Source: Duganella levis
Lineage (GTDB): Bacteria; Pseudomonadota; Gammaproteobacteria; Burkholderiales; Burkholderiaceae_D
Direction: 5' to 3'
Assembly (NCBI RefSeq): GCF_009857605.1
Contig: NZ_WWCT01000027.1
Span: 1 to 64,000 of the forward strand
DNA: 64,000 bases
Part shown: one piece after another, positions 46,908 through 55,259 of the stretch
Position numbering within the stretch: position 1 is the stretch's first letter
Layout: each line of letters starts with the position of its first letter
Notes under the pieces: model-generated
The model's input: the letters and a program-made list of their open reading frames with translations, nothing else
Told to the model about the DNA's origin: nothing
Databases searched by the model: none
Made by a program: the position numbers and the translations under genes

Positions 46908-48011
46908 TTACTCCGGCGACTTGGCGATGTCGCCGATCTGCACCGGCGCCGTCACCTGCATGATCAAGCCGTAGGAAATATGCTTGAACGTGCGGAAGAT
47001 AAACAAGCTGCCCACTTCCTCATCCGGCAGCTTGACCTGCTGCTCGCGCCCGAACCAGCCCTTCTTGGCCGTGGAATCGCTGACAGTTGCTCCCGCATGG
47101 TACAGCTGCAGCACGGCGCCGACATCGAGTCCGTCAAGCTTTCCGCGATTAATGCTGACAATCTGGTTCTGGCCGGCGTGGGTGACGCCACCGTACACCG
47201 ACACCACGCGCGACTCGACCGGCTGGGCCGGCGGATGCGGCACGTAATTACGCACCGGCATCGGCGGCACCGCGCGCAACTGGTCGCCCTTGCCGATTTC
47301 CTGGGTGGCGGTGGTGACCGTGAAAGTGTGCACATCGCTGCCGGCGCCCGGCTTGGCCTCGGTCTGCAACTTGACCGTGCCTAGATAAAAGGCCTCGTAG
47401 GCGATGATTTGCCTGGTGACCGGATCTTTCAGCGGCGCGCCCGGGCGGAATACCTGGAACGCGCTGTTGCCGCCCAGTTCGCCGCGCACATAAGCCTTGT
47501 CGTCCTTGCCAAGGAACACATGGCCCTCCTGCGTGGCGACGATGCGCGGTGCGCCTTTCAATTCGTCATCTTCGATAATCAGCGGCTGGGTCAGGAACGG
47601 TTCGATCACGCCCGGCGGAATCGACGGCACGGCGTCCACGCCCAGGCCGTCGGTACGCACGCGCGGGCGCAGGCGTTCGGCGGCCGGGTCGTTGACGCCG
47701 CTGTTGGCGGCAATCGGCTGCCCCAGCCGCAAGCGGCCGGCGGCGCGGTCGAACCAGATGATCTGGCCCGGATAAATCCAGTGCGGATTGGCGATATCCT
47801 CGCGGTTCATGTCCCAGACCGTGGGCCAGCACCAGGGCTTTTGCAGGAAAGTACCGGAAATATCCCACAGGGTGTCACCCTTGACCACTACGTGCTGGTC
47901 CGGGGCGTCGGCGCGGAATTCGCAGACCAACGGCGCTGCCGAAGCGGTGGCGGCGGCAAAAACCAGCACCGCAACCACAAGGCGGCTACCGACTGTGCTA
48001 AAATTTTTCAT
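46908..48011 (-). CDS. LysM-domain peptidoglycan-binding protein
   Basis: A 367-residue exported protein. The signal peptide is MKNFSTVGSRLVVAVLVFAAATASA and the LysM domain is VVVKGDTLWDISGTFLQKPWCWPTVW with NPHWIYPGQIIWF. A long C-terminal part (about residues 100-367) has no recognised fold; it includes IEDDELKGAPRIVATQEGHVFLGKDDKAYVRGE. The ATG at 48011 was chosen over 48035 because the signal peptide starts there. It is upstream of dprA and divergent from def, an order common in Burkholderiales. Binding to the cell wall is expected. Confidence 0.92.
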   Translation of the reverse strand: MKNFSTVGSRLVVAVLVFAAATASAAPLVCEFRADAPDQHVVVKGDTLWDISGTFLQKPWCWPTVWDMNREDIANPHWIYPGQIIWFDRAAGRLRLGQPIAANSGVNDPAAERLRPRVRTDGLGVDAVPSIPPGVIEPFLTQPLIIEDDELKGAPRIVATQEGHVFLGKDDKAYVRGELGGNSAFQVFRPGAPLKDPVTRQIIAYEAFYLGTVKLQTEAKPGAGSDVHTFTVTTATQEIGKGDQLRAVPPMPVRNYVPHPPAQPVESRVVSVYGGVTHAGQNQIVSINRGKLDGLDVGAVLQLYHAGATVSDSTAKKGWFGREQQVKLPDEEVGSLFIFRTFKHISYGLIMQVTAPVQIGDIAKSPE

Positions 48012-48184
48012 TAATAGATCCAGTAAGTGCGCCACAGGTGCACGGCAGCAAAGCAGTAAAGCTTGCTAAATTGAATCAAATTCTGCCCATAAAACCCTGA
48101 ACTAGCAAGCGAAACCGCGCTCCCATCATCCGTCGCGCGCTTGCTGCATTAGCAGGGAAATCACATAGTTTTCACTTCGTTATC

Positions 48185-48727
48185 ATGGCTATTTTAAATA
48201 TTCTGCGTTACCCCGATCCACGCCTGCACAAAGTTGCAGTGCCGGTTACCGTTTTTGACGAACGTCTGGCCAAGCTGGTCGCCGACATGGCCGAAACCAT
48301 GTACGACGCGCCGGGCATCGGCCTGGCCTCGTCGCAGGTCGACGTCCACGAGCAAGTGGTGGTGATCGACATCAGCGAAGAAAAGAACGCGCTGACCGCC
48401 TTCATCAACCCGGAAATTCTGTGGGCCAGCGACGACAAGGAAGTCTACGAAGAAGGCTGCCTGTCGGTGCCGGGCGTGTACGACGGCGTGGAGCGTCCAA
48501 CCAAGGTCAAGGTGCGCGCCTTCGACGTCAAGGGCCAGCCGTTTGAAGTCGACGCCGATGGCCTGCTGGCCGTCTGCATCCAGCACGAGATGGACCACCT
48601 GCTGGGCAAGGTCTTCGTCGAATACCTGTCGCCGCTGAAGCGCAACCGCATCAAGGCCAAGCTGCAGAAGGAAGAACGCGGCATGCAGCGTGAAGCCCAG
48701 CTGCGCGCCCAGGGCCGTCGCTACTAA
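48185..48727 (+). CDS. def: Peptide deformylase
   Basis: A 180-residue metalloenzyme that removes the formyl group from new polypeptides. The three motifs are [10 protein letters not shown] (motif I), EGCLSVP (motif II with the Cys ligand) and QHEMDHLLG (motif III with both His ligands and the Glu). A slightly long C-terminal tail ([22 protein letters not shown]) is rich in Arg. Three bases ahead of fmt in the standard def-fmt operon. Confidence 0.98.
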   Translation: MAILNILRYPDPRLHKVAVPVTVFDERLAKLVADMAETMYDAPGIGLASSQVDVHEQVVVIDISEEKNALTAFINPEILWASDDKEVYEEGCLSVPGVYDGVERPTKVKVRAFDVKGQPFEVDADGLLAVCIQHEMDHLLGKVFVEYLSPLKRNRIKAKLQKEERGMQREAQLRAQGRRY

Positions 48728-48730
48728 GCC

Positions 48731-49681
48731 ATGAAAGTCATCTTCGCCGGTACGCCCGAATTTGCCGCCACGGCCCTGCAAGCGCTGCACGAGGCCGGCT
48801 TTGAAATCCCGCTGGTGCTGACCCAGCCGGACCGCCCTGCCGGCCGCGGCATGCAATTGCAGCCATCGGCCGTCAAGCAATACGCAGTCACGCACGGCAT
48901 CGAAGTGTTGCAGCCGCTGTCGCTGCGCATGGACAGCAAGGACCCGCAGCGCGCCGAGGAAGCCCTGGCCGCGCACCAGCGCCTGCTGTCGACGCCGTAT
49001 GACGTGATGGTGGTGGCCGCCTACGGCCTGATCCTGCCGCGCAGCACGCTGGACATCAAGCCTTGCCTCAACATCCACGGTTCGCTGCTGCCGCGCTGGC
49101 GCGGCGCCGCGCCTATCCATCGCGCCATCGAAGCGGGCGACACGGAAACCGGCATCACCATCATGGAAATGGAAGAAGGCCTGGATACCGGCCCGATGCT
49201 ACTGATTGAAAAAGTGGCCATCGAAGACAGCGACACCACCGGCAGCCTGCACGACAAGCTGGCGGCGCTGGGCGGCAAGATGATTGTCGAGGCGCTCCAC
49301 AAATACCAGCACCAGCAGCTGGAAGCGGTGGTGCAGCCGGAACAAGGCGTCAACTACGCCAGCAAGATCAGCAAGGAAGAAGCGGCGCTGGACTTCTCGC
49401 AATCCGCCGTGGAGATCGGCCGCAAGATCCGCGCCTTCAATCCCTTCCCGGGTGCGCATGGCACGGTCAACGGCGTGGTGGTCAAGCTGTGGGGCGCGGA
49501 AGTGGTGGAAGGCAGCGGCGCCGCCGGCACGCTGCTGTCGGCCGATGCCCAGCATGGCATCGTGGTCGCTTGCGGCCAGGGTGCGCTGCGCCTGACCTCG
49601 CTGCAAAAACCGGGCGGCAAGCGCCTGCCTGCCGCCGAGTTCATCAAGGGATTCCCGCTGGAAGGCCTGCGCTTCAGCTAG
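48731..49681 (+). CDS. fmt: Methionyl-tRNA formyltransferase
   Basis: A 316-residue enzyme that formylates initiator Met-tRNA. The N-terminus is [19 protein letters not shown], the catalytic and folate-binding region is [25 protein letters not shown], and the C-terminal OB domain ([26 protein letters not shown]) binds tRNA. It follows def by three bases. Its stop abuts that of a convergent MerR gene with no spacer, so no terminator is present between them. Confidence 0.98.
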   Translation: MKVIFAGTPEFAATALQALHEAGFEIPLVLTQPDRPAGRGMQLQPSAVKQYAVTHGIEVLQPLSLRMDSKDPQRAEEALAAHQRLLSTPYDVMVVAAYGLILPRSTLDIKPCLNIHGSLLPRWRGAAPIHRAIEAGDTETGITIMEMEEGLDTGPMLLIEKVAIEDSDTTGSLHDKLAALGGKMIVEALHKYQHQQLEAVVQPEQGVNYASKISKEEAALDFSQSAVEIGRKIRAFNPFPGAHGTVNGVVVKLWGAEVVEGSGAAGTLLSADAQHGIVVACGQGALRLTSLQKPGGKRLPAAEFIKGFPLEGLRFS

Positions 49682-50062
49682 TCAGTTCACCGTCTGATTG
49701 CCAGGGCACGGATTGTCGCCCTGGTAGTTGTCCAGATTGGCGCGCAGGATCAGCAGCGATTGCCGCCGCCGTTCCAGCGCCGCCTGCTGTTCCTCAATCT
49801 CCCGCAACAGAATGGCCGATTGCTGCATGGTCTTTTCGATCGAGCATTTGCCGTTTTCATCCAGCATGTCGCGGATCACATCCAGCGAAAAACCCAGCTT
49901 CTTCGCGCCCTGGATCAGCTTCAGCCGGTCTGGTGCGTTGCTGGCATACTGGCGGTAGCCGGACGCCGTGCGCGAGATCGGCGCCAGCAATCCCTGCTCT
50001 TCATAAAACCGTATCGCCGAGGCAGCCATGCCTGACATTCGGGAAAGTTCACCGATTTTCAT
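49682..50062 (-). CDS. MerR-family transcriptional regulator
   Basis: A 126-residue activator. The N-terminal winged HTH is MKIGELSRMSGMAASAIRFYEEQGLLAPISRTASGYRQY, then a long coiled-coil helix. Two cysteines (NGKC and NPCP) are not in the SoxR or CueR pattern, so the sensed signal is unclear. The ATG at 50062 was preferred over 50080. It is divergent from a nitroreductase-type gene, with a MerR-type promoter between, and likely controls it. The mild homology to SoxR-like MTA-type regulators suggests a redox or small-organic signal. Confidence 0.9.
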   Translation of the reverse strand: MKIGELSRMSGMAASAIRFYEEQGLLAPISRTASGYRQYASNAPDRLKLIQGAKKLGFSLDVIRDMLDENGKCSIEKTMQQSAILLREIEEQQAALERRRQSLLILRANLDNYQGDNPCPGNQTVN

Positions 50063-50069
50063 TTTTCGC

Positions 50070-50100
50070 TTGACCCTCAAGTTGACTTGAAACTTATTAT
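50070..50100 (+). promoter_or_regulatory. MerR-type promoter with 19-bp spacer and dyad
   Basis: TTGACC (50070-50075) and TATTAT (50095-50100) are separated by exactly 19 bases, the long spacer used by MerR-regulated promoters. The spacer contains TCAAGT TG ACTTGA, a 6+6 dyad resembling the SoxR box. It faces the nitroreductase gene at 50157. Confidence 0.75.
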
Positions 50101-50156
50101 AAGGTGGTCCGCCTCAGCCTGCTTAGGCAGGCCATATAACATCTAGGAGTATCGAT

Positions 50157-50795
50157 ATGACCGACGTAATCAAACACCTCAACTGGCGCTACGCCACCAA
50201 GAGCTTCGACGCCGCCCAGAAGCTGGACGACGCAAAACTGAACCACATCCTGGAAGCGATCCGCCTGGCGCCGACCTCCAGCGGCCTGCAACCGTTTGAA
50301 GTGTTCGTAGTGAAAAACCCGGACCTGCGCGCCAAGATCCGCGAAGTGGCATGGGGACAGGCGCAAGTGACCGACGCCTCGCACCTGCTGGTGTTCGCGG
50401 CCTGGGACAACATCACCCCTGAGCGCATCGACGCCGCCTTCGACTACACCAACGAAGTGCGCGGTTTCGTCAACGAAGGCTGGGAAGCCTATCGCAAGCA
50501 GCTGCACGCCATCATTGCCGCGCGCACCGAACAGGCCAACTTTGACGCCGCCGCGCGCCAGGCGTACATCGGCCTGGGCGTAGCGCTGGTGGCTGCCGCC
50601 GAACAAGGCGTCGACAGCACGCCGATGGAAGGTTTCGATCCGGCCGCCGTCGACCAGATCCTGGGCCTGAAAGAACGTCACCTGCGCAGCGTGGTGATCC
50701 TGCCGGTGGGCTACCGCAAGGCCGATAGCGACTGGCTGGTCAACCTGAAAAAAGTGCGCCGTCCGCACGACAAGTTCGTCACCGAACTGAACTAA
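50157..50795 (+). CDS. NAD(P)H-dependent oxidoreductase, NfsB-like nitroreductase family
   Basis: A 212-residue FMN enzyme with the NfsB pattern: LNWRYATKSFDAAQKLDD, then ILEAIRLAPTSSGLQPFEVFVV, GVALVAAAEQGVDSTPMEGFDP and VVILPVGYRKADSDWL. These enzymes reduce quinones and nitroaromatics and need no oxygen. It is divergent from a MerR regulator with a classical long-spacer promoter, so it is probably induced by an electrophile or redox-cycling compound. A hairpin terminator follows. Confidence 0.92.
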   Translation: MTDVIKHLNWRYATKSFDAAQKLDDAKLNHILEAIRLAPTSSGLQPFEVFVVKNPDLRAKIREVAWGQAQVTDASHLLVFAAWDNITPERIDAAFDYTNEVRGFVNEGWEAYRKQLHAIIAARTEQANFDAAARQAYIGLGVALVAAAEQGVDSTPMEGFDPAAVDQILGLKERHLRSVVILPVGYRKADSDWLVNLKKVRRPHDKFVTELN

Positions 50796-50807
50796 GCGAT
50801 GGCCGAC

Positions 50808-50836
50808 ACGGCGGAAGAATATTCCGCCGTTGTTTG
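50808..50836 (+). terminator. Hairpin after the nitroreductase gene
   Basis: ACGGCGGAA (50808-50816) pairs with TTCCGCCGT (50822-50830) around GAATA, followed by TGTTT. The T-tract is short, so termination strength is uncertain. Confidence 0.55.
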
Positions 50837-50926
50837 GCGCTCATCAAATCTTCACGCCATTTAAATAGACCCCCTTTATTTTCCTGCCTAGACTCGATCC
50901 TCAACCACTGGAATCGAGGAGGCATC

Positions 50927-51883
50927 ATGGACAATTACAAAGGTGGCTCGCGGAAACAACTAGCGCTGCAACGGCGCCTTGATGCCTTGTTCCGCGCGCT
51001 GGCATCGGATTTTCTGCTGCGCGAACAATTCATCACCGACCCGGCCCAGATCGCATCGGAATACATCAGCGGCAAGCGCATCGCGCCCGACAAAGCCGCC
51101 GCGATGAACTACCTGATTTACTGCTGCCTGGCCAACAACTACCTGATCTCCTGGCTGCGCGATTACGCCATGCGCAGCGACGGCAAGGAACCCATCACGC
51201 AACAGCGTTTTGTGCGGGATTTTTCCGCCGCCGTGGTCGAGCAGCGCGCGCATCATGTGGTGTCCGCGCTGGCGCATTTTGCGCTGCACGACACCGCGCG
51301 CATTAAACTCGACGACAACTGGCTGCAAGTGATCTTCGGCCGCTGGCACCACTTCGGCGAAGAAGGAACGGACGATGCCACCGACAGCACCGGCACCGAT
51401 AGTACAGACGCCACGGATAGCACCGATGCGACCGACACCACCGGCACCGACAGCACAGGTACGGATACCACGGGCACGGACAGTACCGGCACAGATACCA
51501 CAGGCACTGATGCCACCGGCACCGGGACCGACGCCACAGACGCGACCGATGCCACCGACAGCACTGATAACACAGGAAACACTGGCATCACCGCCACCGA
51601 CTCGACCGGCACCAATCCGGACGCCACGCTCACCGCCATCACGTGGAAAACCTACATCACCGACACCACCGACAAGACTCATCCAAGCACCACGCCGTTC
51701 ACGCACACAGGCATGACACGTTCGCCGATCACCACTGCCACCACCTTGAACACCGAACGCTTCCTGGGCACCAGCCACGTCATCATCACCCTGGAGGCGC
51801 TGACCAGCTATGCCCGCCACCTGATCCGCTCCGGCGCACTGGACGACTTCCTGTCCGAGCAAGGCCCCGGCGAACGGCCATGA
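50927..51883 (+). CDS. Protein with a long Thr/Asp/Ser/Gly repeat tract, first gene of a modification-type operon
   Basis: A 318-residue protein I cannot assign. The N-terminal domain (about residues 1-145) is helical and begins MDNYKGGSRKQLALQRRLDALFRALASDFLLREQF, with ITDPAQIASEYISG. Then follows a tract (about 149-235) built of D-A-T, D-S-T, D-T-T and G-T units, with Thr every two or three residues, and a Thr-rich stretch to about 285. It ends with a short helix (LEALTSYARHLIRSGALDDFL). No signal peptide. The ATG at 50927 has GAGGAGG six bases ahead. Its stop overlaps the next start as ATGA. The tract may be the target of the two downstream enzymes; that is inference. Confidence 0.8.
   Translation: MDNYKGGSRKQLALQRRLDALFRALASDFLLREQFITDPAQIASEYISGKRIAPDKAAAMNYLIYCCLANNYLISWLRDYAMRSDGKEPITQQRFVRDFSAAVVEQRAHHVVSALAHFALHDTARIKLDDNWLQVIFGRWHHFGEEGTDDATDSTGTDSTDATDSTDATDTTGTDSTGTDTTGTDSTGTDTTGTDATGTGTDATDATDATDSTDNTGNTGITATDSTGTNPDATLTAITWKTYITDTTDKTHPSTTPFTHTGMTRSPITTATTLNTERFLGTSHVIITLEALTSYARHLIRSGALDDFLSEQGPGERP
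51371..51630 (+). repeat. In-frame repeat tract coding D-x-T / G-T units
   Basis: About 260 bases code for a near-continuous series of GAY-NNN-ACN and GGN-ACN codons. The Thr codons vary among ACC, ACA, ACG and ACT and the Asp codons alternate between GAC and GAT, so the peptide repeats while the DNA does not repeat exactly. This suggests the peptide pattern is kept by selection. Confidence 0.85.
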
Positions 51884-53178
51884 GCCTCGCCGACCTGCTC
51901 CCCGCCGCCGCCGCTCAGGCCGACAAGGCCGCGCCAGTGGACCGACGCCAGCGGCTACTCACACTGCTAAACTCCGGCGACACCAAAGCCGCGCTCGCGC
52001 TCTGGCAGCAGGAACTCGCCACCGGCGACCCAGCCTACCGCTGGGCCCAATCTGCACTGGAACGCGCCATGCAGCAAGGCGACTTCAACTTGATGGGCCA
52101 ACTGGGCAAACTGCTGGCCTACCGCTGGCGCAGCCCCTGGCATCCCGAGCGCCTCCCCACCGGTCAAGCCCTGCCACGCGTCCCGCGCGACATCCTCACC
52201 CTCAGCAAACTGCGACACGACGCAGGCCAGTTCGCCTACCTGCGCCAACTGGGCCTGCTGGACGCCACATTCGACGCCACCATCGACATCTACCGCCACC
52301 TTGCAGACTGCATGGTCGCCACCGGCCAAACGGAAGCGCGCAAGGAAATGAGCGACGCCGAACGCACAGTGATCGGCAACACCTACAACCGCATCGTACA
52401 CCTGCCGGAAGTGGGCCGCGTGGCACGCGCGCTATCGCCCAGTTGGAATCCGCGCGACATCGAAGCGCGCTTTGTTGAACATGGCGAAGGCCTGGTAGTA
52501 ATCGATGATTTCTTAACGCCGCAAGCACTGCAAGACCTGCACCGCTTCGCCATGCAAGCAACAGTCTGGACCGGCATCCGCTACGCCTTCGGCCGCTTCG
52601 GCGCATTCTTCCAGGATGGCTTCAATTGCCCGCTACTGCTACAGGTCGCCGAAGAGTTGCAAGCGGCCCTGCCGCGCGTGATCACGCCGCGCTATCCACT
52701 GCGCCAGATCTGGGGCTTCAAGAACGCCGACGACCTGCCGGCCGACGTCAACCTGCATGCCGACTTCGCCGCCGTCAACGTCAACTTCTGGCTCACGCCG
52801 GAAGAGTACAACCTGTCGCCCGATACCGGCGGCATGAAGGTGTACGACGTCGACGCGCCGCTGGCCTGGGACTTCCACACCTACAACGGCCGCACCGACA
52901 TCATCAAAGCCTTCCTGCGCGAAAACAAGGCGCAGGCGACCTACATCCCATATCGCCGCAATCGCTGCGTGCTGTTCAATTCCGACCTGTTCCACGGCAC
53001 CCACGAAGTGCATTTCAAACCGGGCTTTGAACATCACCGCATCAACGTCACCATGCTGTACGGCCAGCGCGAAAACGACCAACTGCACCGCAGCCTCAGC
53101 AGCCGTCCCGACCTTGAAACGCGCTGGGGTCGGCACAACAGTGCATGGCGCTCCCCTGCCTTCGGCCGCCATCGTTGA
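51880..53178 (+). CDS. 2-oxoglutarate/Fe(II)-dependent dioxygenase
   Basis: A 432-residue protein in two parts. The N-terminal ~190 residues look like TPR-type helices (TLLNSGDTKAALALWQQELATGDPAYRWAQSALERA). The C-terminal part is a 2OG-Fe(II) dioxygenase domain: the Fe motif HxD is in NLHADFAAVNVNFWL, the distal His in SDLFHGTHEVHF, and the 2OG-binding Arg in HHRINVTMLYG. Such enzymes hydroxylate protein side chains or small molecules. The start at 51880 overlaps the stop of the repeat-protein gene, so both are coupled, and an FkbM methyltransferase gene follows after ten bases. Substrate unknown; the repeat protein is the obvious candidate. Confidence 0.88.
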   Translation: MSLADLLPAAAAQADKAAPVDRRQRLLTLLNSGDTKAALALWQQELATGDPAYRWAQSALERAMQQGDFNLMGQLGKLLAYRWRSPWHPERLPTGQALPRVPRDILTLSKLRHDAGQFAYLRQLGLLDATFDATIDIYRHLADCMVATGQTEARKEMSDAERTVIGNTYNRIVHLPEVGRVARALSPSWNPRDIEARFVEHGEGLVVIDDFLTPQALQDLHRFAMQATVWTGIRYAFGRFGAFFQDGFNCPLLLQVAEELQAALPRVITPRYPLRQIWGFKNADDLPADVNLHADFAAVNVNFWLTPEEYNLSPDTGGMKVYDVDAPLAWDFHTYNGRTDIIKAFLRENKAQATYIPYRRNRCVLFNSDLFHGTHEVHFKPGFEHHRINVTMLYGQRENDQLHRSLSSRPDLETRWGRHNSAWRSPAFGRHR

Positions 53179-53188
53179 CAGGCGCGCC

Positions 53189-53863
53189 ATGTCCTCCCAG
53201 TTCGGCCAGGACCGCCTGGTGCTGCAACTACTCAACGGTCAGCGCAACGGATTTTTCCTCGACACCGGTGCGGCCGACGGCATCCGCAGCAGCAACACGG
53301 TATTGCTGGAACGCGAATTCGGCTGGCGCGGCCTGTGCGTCGAACCCAACGACGCGTTTTACCAAAAGCTGATCCATACGCGCCGCTGCATGTGTCTGCA
53401 TGCCTGCCTGTACGACCGCGAGACCGAACTGCCCTTCCTCGAAGCGGCCGGCACGTTGGGCGGCCTGATCAACGAATTCGGCCCCGGACAAATGGCGCAC
53501 GCCGTCAAAACCCAGCGCCTGCCACTGGACGCCGCCGGCATGCCGCCACTGGTCAGAAAGCGCACCATGACCACCGCCACCGCGCTGGCGCTGGCCGAGG
53601 CGCCGCCAGTCATCGACTACTGGAGCCTGGACACCGAAGGCACCGAATTGCTGCTGCTGAAGAGTTTCCCGTTCGATCGCCACACGTTCAACGTCATCAC
53701 CGTCGAACACAATCACCAGCCAGCGCGACAGGCGATTCGCCGCTTTCTGGAAGCGCGTGGCTTCATCCATCTGACGGCGTGGTTTATTGACGATTGCTAC
53801 ATCCGCGCGGCGGCGTTTCCCGGCCGGCATGCAAGCAGTGTGGTGTGGCGACGCCGGCTTTAG
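53189..53863 (+). CDS. FkbM family methyltransferase
   Basis: A 224-residue SAM-dependent methyltransferase. It begins MSSQFGQDRLVLQLL and has NGFFLDTGAADGIRSSNTVLLEREFGWRGLCVEPN in outline, the classic FkbM motif I region, and later IDYWSLDTEGTELLLLKSF. FkbM enzymes usually O-methylate sugars, lipids or polyketides, sometimes peptides. It follows the dioxygenase gene by ten bases in the same operon. It ends overlapping the convergent DUF2145 gene by four bases. The open frame begins at 53027, but this start fits the family. Confidence 0.88.
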   Translation: MSSQFGQDRLVLQLLNGQRNGFFLDTGAADGIRSSNTVLLEREFGWRGLCVEPNDAFYQKLIHTRRCMCLHACLYDRETELPFLEAAGTLGGLINEFGPGQMAHAVKTQRLPLDAAGMPPLVRKRTMTTATALALAEAPPVIDYWSLDTEGTELLLLKSFPFDRHTFNVITVEHNHQPARQAIRRFLEARGFIHLTAWFIDDCYIRAAAFPGRHASSVVWRRRL

Positions 53864-54765
53864 TCGGTGAGCGATATCACGCGGTCGCCGTCGCCGGCCT
53901 TGCAGCCATCAGCGATCGGCATCCAGCCGCGATGGATGACAATCTGCTTTTCGTCATGGCAAATCTCCACCCGTTCGCTTTGCGGAAAGCGGTCGCGCAC
54001 AAACGCCTCTACCGTGCTGGGCAGGCTGATATGCAGTTGAAGTGCGGCGCGGTCCTCGTCCGGATGATCATCCAGATGCAGCAACGGCACGAAGTACGAC
54101 GCCAGCATCAGCCAGCGTGAGCCGACCTCGACCGGCTGCGGTGCATAGTGCTGCTCACGCAACCACTGCTGCGCGCGTTCGCGTAAATCATCGCCATCCG
54201 GCAGATCGCCCCAGCCGGCGGCCAGCATTTCGATCAGCCATTGATTGCAGTTCTGGTATTGCAGGCCGTACGCGTAGGCATTGGCGCTGTACTGCGCGCC
54301 CAGCAGGTGCAAGGCACGCGAGGTATCGAGCAAGGCCGGCCTCAGCGCCAGCACCGCCTGCGGCGGCAGACGCACGATGCTGACGTAGCCCAGTTGCGGA
54401 TCGTCGGTGCCCATGGCGAAACCGGCCAGGCCCTGATCGTAGATGCGCGGGCGGCCCTCATCGCAGGCGTAATACAGCTGACGCGCCGACCACGCGCCCT
54501 GCTCCGAACGCCACGCCACAGCGCCATGCGAATAGCGGATGTGAAAGCGCGACAGGTCGAGGCCGGAACGGCTGACCAGCGCCACGCCGTCGTCGGTGGC
54601 GGCCAGCTCGTCGCGCAGCACGGCGGCGAAGCGCAGCAGGCGATCCTGCTCGGCTGCGCTCAGTTCGTGCGAGCGGTCGCAGAAGCGGCCGGACGAGGCC
54701 TGCGCCTGGCCAGCCGTCGCGGCCCCCATCAGCAGGCCCAGCGCCAGCGTGCGGAAAAGTCTCAA
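53860..54765 (-). CDS. DUF2145 family exported protein
   Basis: A 301-residue protein of the DUF2145 type: FCDRSHELSAAEQDRLLRFAAVLRDELAA, VSRSGLDLSRFHIRYSHGAVAWRSE and LYYACDEGRPRIYDQGLAGFAMG, with a later YQNCNQWLIEML. The Cys, His and Asn residues might form a papain/NlpC-like site, but I only infer this. I chose the TTG at 54765, which overlaps the stop of the upstream gene as TTGA and gives a good signal peptide (LFRTLALGLLMGAATAGQAQA); an ATG at 54801 would overlap that gene by 40 bases. Confidence 0.8.
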   Translation of the reverse strand: MRLFRTLALGLLMGAATAGQAQASSGRFCDRSHELSAAEQDRLLRFAAVLRDELAATDDGVALVSRSGLDLSRFHIRYSHGAVAWRSEQGAWSARQLYYACDEGRPRIYDQGLAGFAMGTDDPQLGYVSIVRLPPQAVLALRPALLDTSRALHLLGAQYSANAYAYGLQYQNCNQWLIEMLAAGWGDLPDGDDLRERAQQWLREQHYAPQPVEVGSRWLMLASYFVPLLHLDDHPDEDRAALQLHISLPSTVEAFVRDRFPQSERVEICHDEKQIVIHRGWMPIADGCKAGDGDRVISLTD

Positions 54766-55220
54766 AGGCTCAGCGGACGCGACGCCAGTTCGCCATACCA
54801 CTCATCGGCCAGCACCAGATAGAACGGCTGGCGATTATCGGCGCGGCCGAATTCGATGCCGTAGACGCGGTTGTGCGCATACATCGTATCGCCGACGGCC
54901 AGCTGCTGCTTGTCGAAGGTGGTGTGCGGCAGGTCCAGCACGATGCGCTGGGCCGGATCGTCGGCCTGCATGGTGACGCGGATGCGCTCGGCGCGGTCCG
55001 GCGTGGCGGCGATGTCAATGATGCGGTAATCGGCATCCGCCGTGCGGTGGCCCTTGTTGTTCGAGCTGTTGCTGGAACCGGCCAGCGAATCGGACACGCT
55101 GCCGCTGGAGGCCGAACTCGCGCTCGACGCCGACGACGCCAGACTATCCGCCTGCGCATTCAGCGCCAGCCCCAAGGCGCCGGCGGCGCACATCAATCGC
55201 ATGGTCAAAGTGATATTCAT
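54762..55220 (-). CDS. Exported Ser-rich hypothetical protein, partner of the DUF2145 gene
   Basis: A 152-residue exported protein with a signal peptide (MNITLTMRLMCAAGALGLALNAQA) followed by a Ser/Ala-rich linker (DSLASSASSASSASSGSVSD). The folded C-terminal part has YRIIDIAATPDRAERIRVTMQADD and ends with LVLADEWYGELASRPLSL. I do not recognise a family. The ATG at 55220 has GGAAG five bases ahead. Its stop overlaps the TTG start of the DUF2145 gene, so the two are co-translated and probably work together in the envelope. Confidence 0.78.
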   Translation of the reverse strand: MNITLTMRLMCAAGALGLALNAQADSLASSASSASSASSGSVSDSLAGSSNSSNNKGHRTADADYRIIDIAATPDRAERIRVTMQADDPAQRIVLDLPHTTFDKQQLAVGDTMYAHNRVYGIEFGRADNRQPFYLVLADEWYGELASRPLSL

Positions 55221-55259
55221 CTGCACTTCCCGAAATTCTGAAAATGAAAGTATATCGCT

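Noticed and set aside
50076-50094. The dyad in the nitroreductase promoter as a true SoxR site
   Set aside because: The adjacent regulator has only two scattered cysteines and not the C-x2-C-x-C-x5-C cluster of SoxR, so only a generic MerR-type site is claimed.
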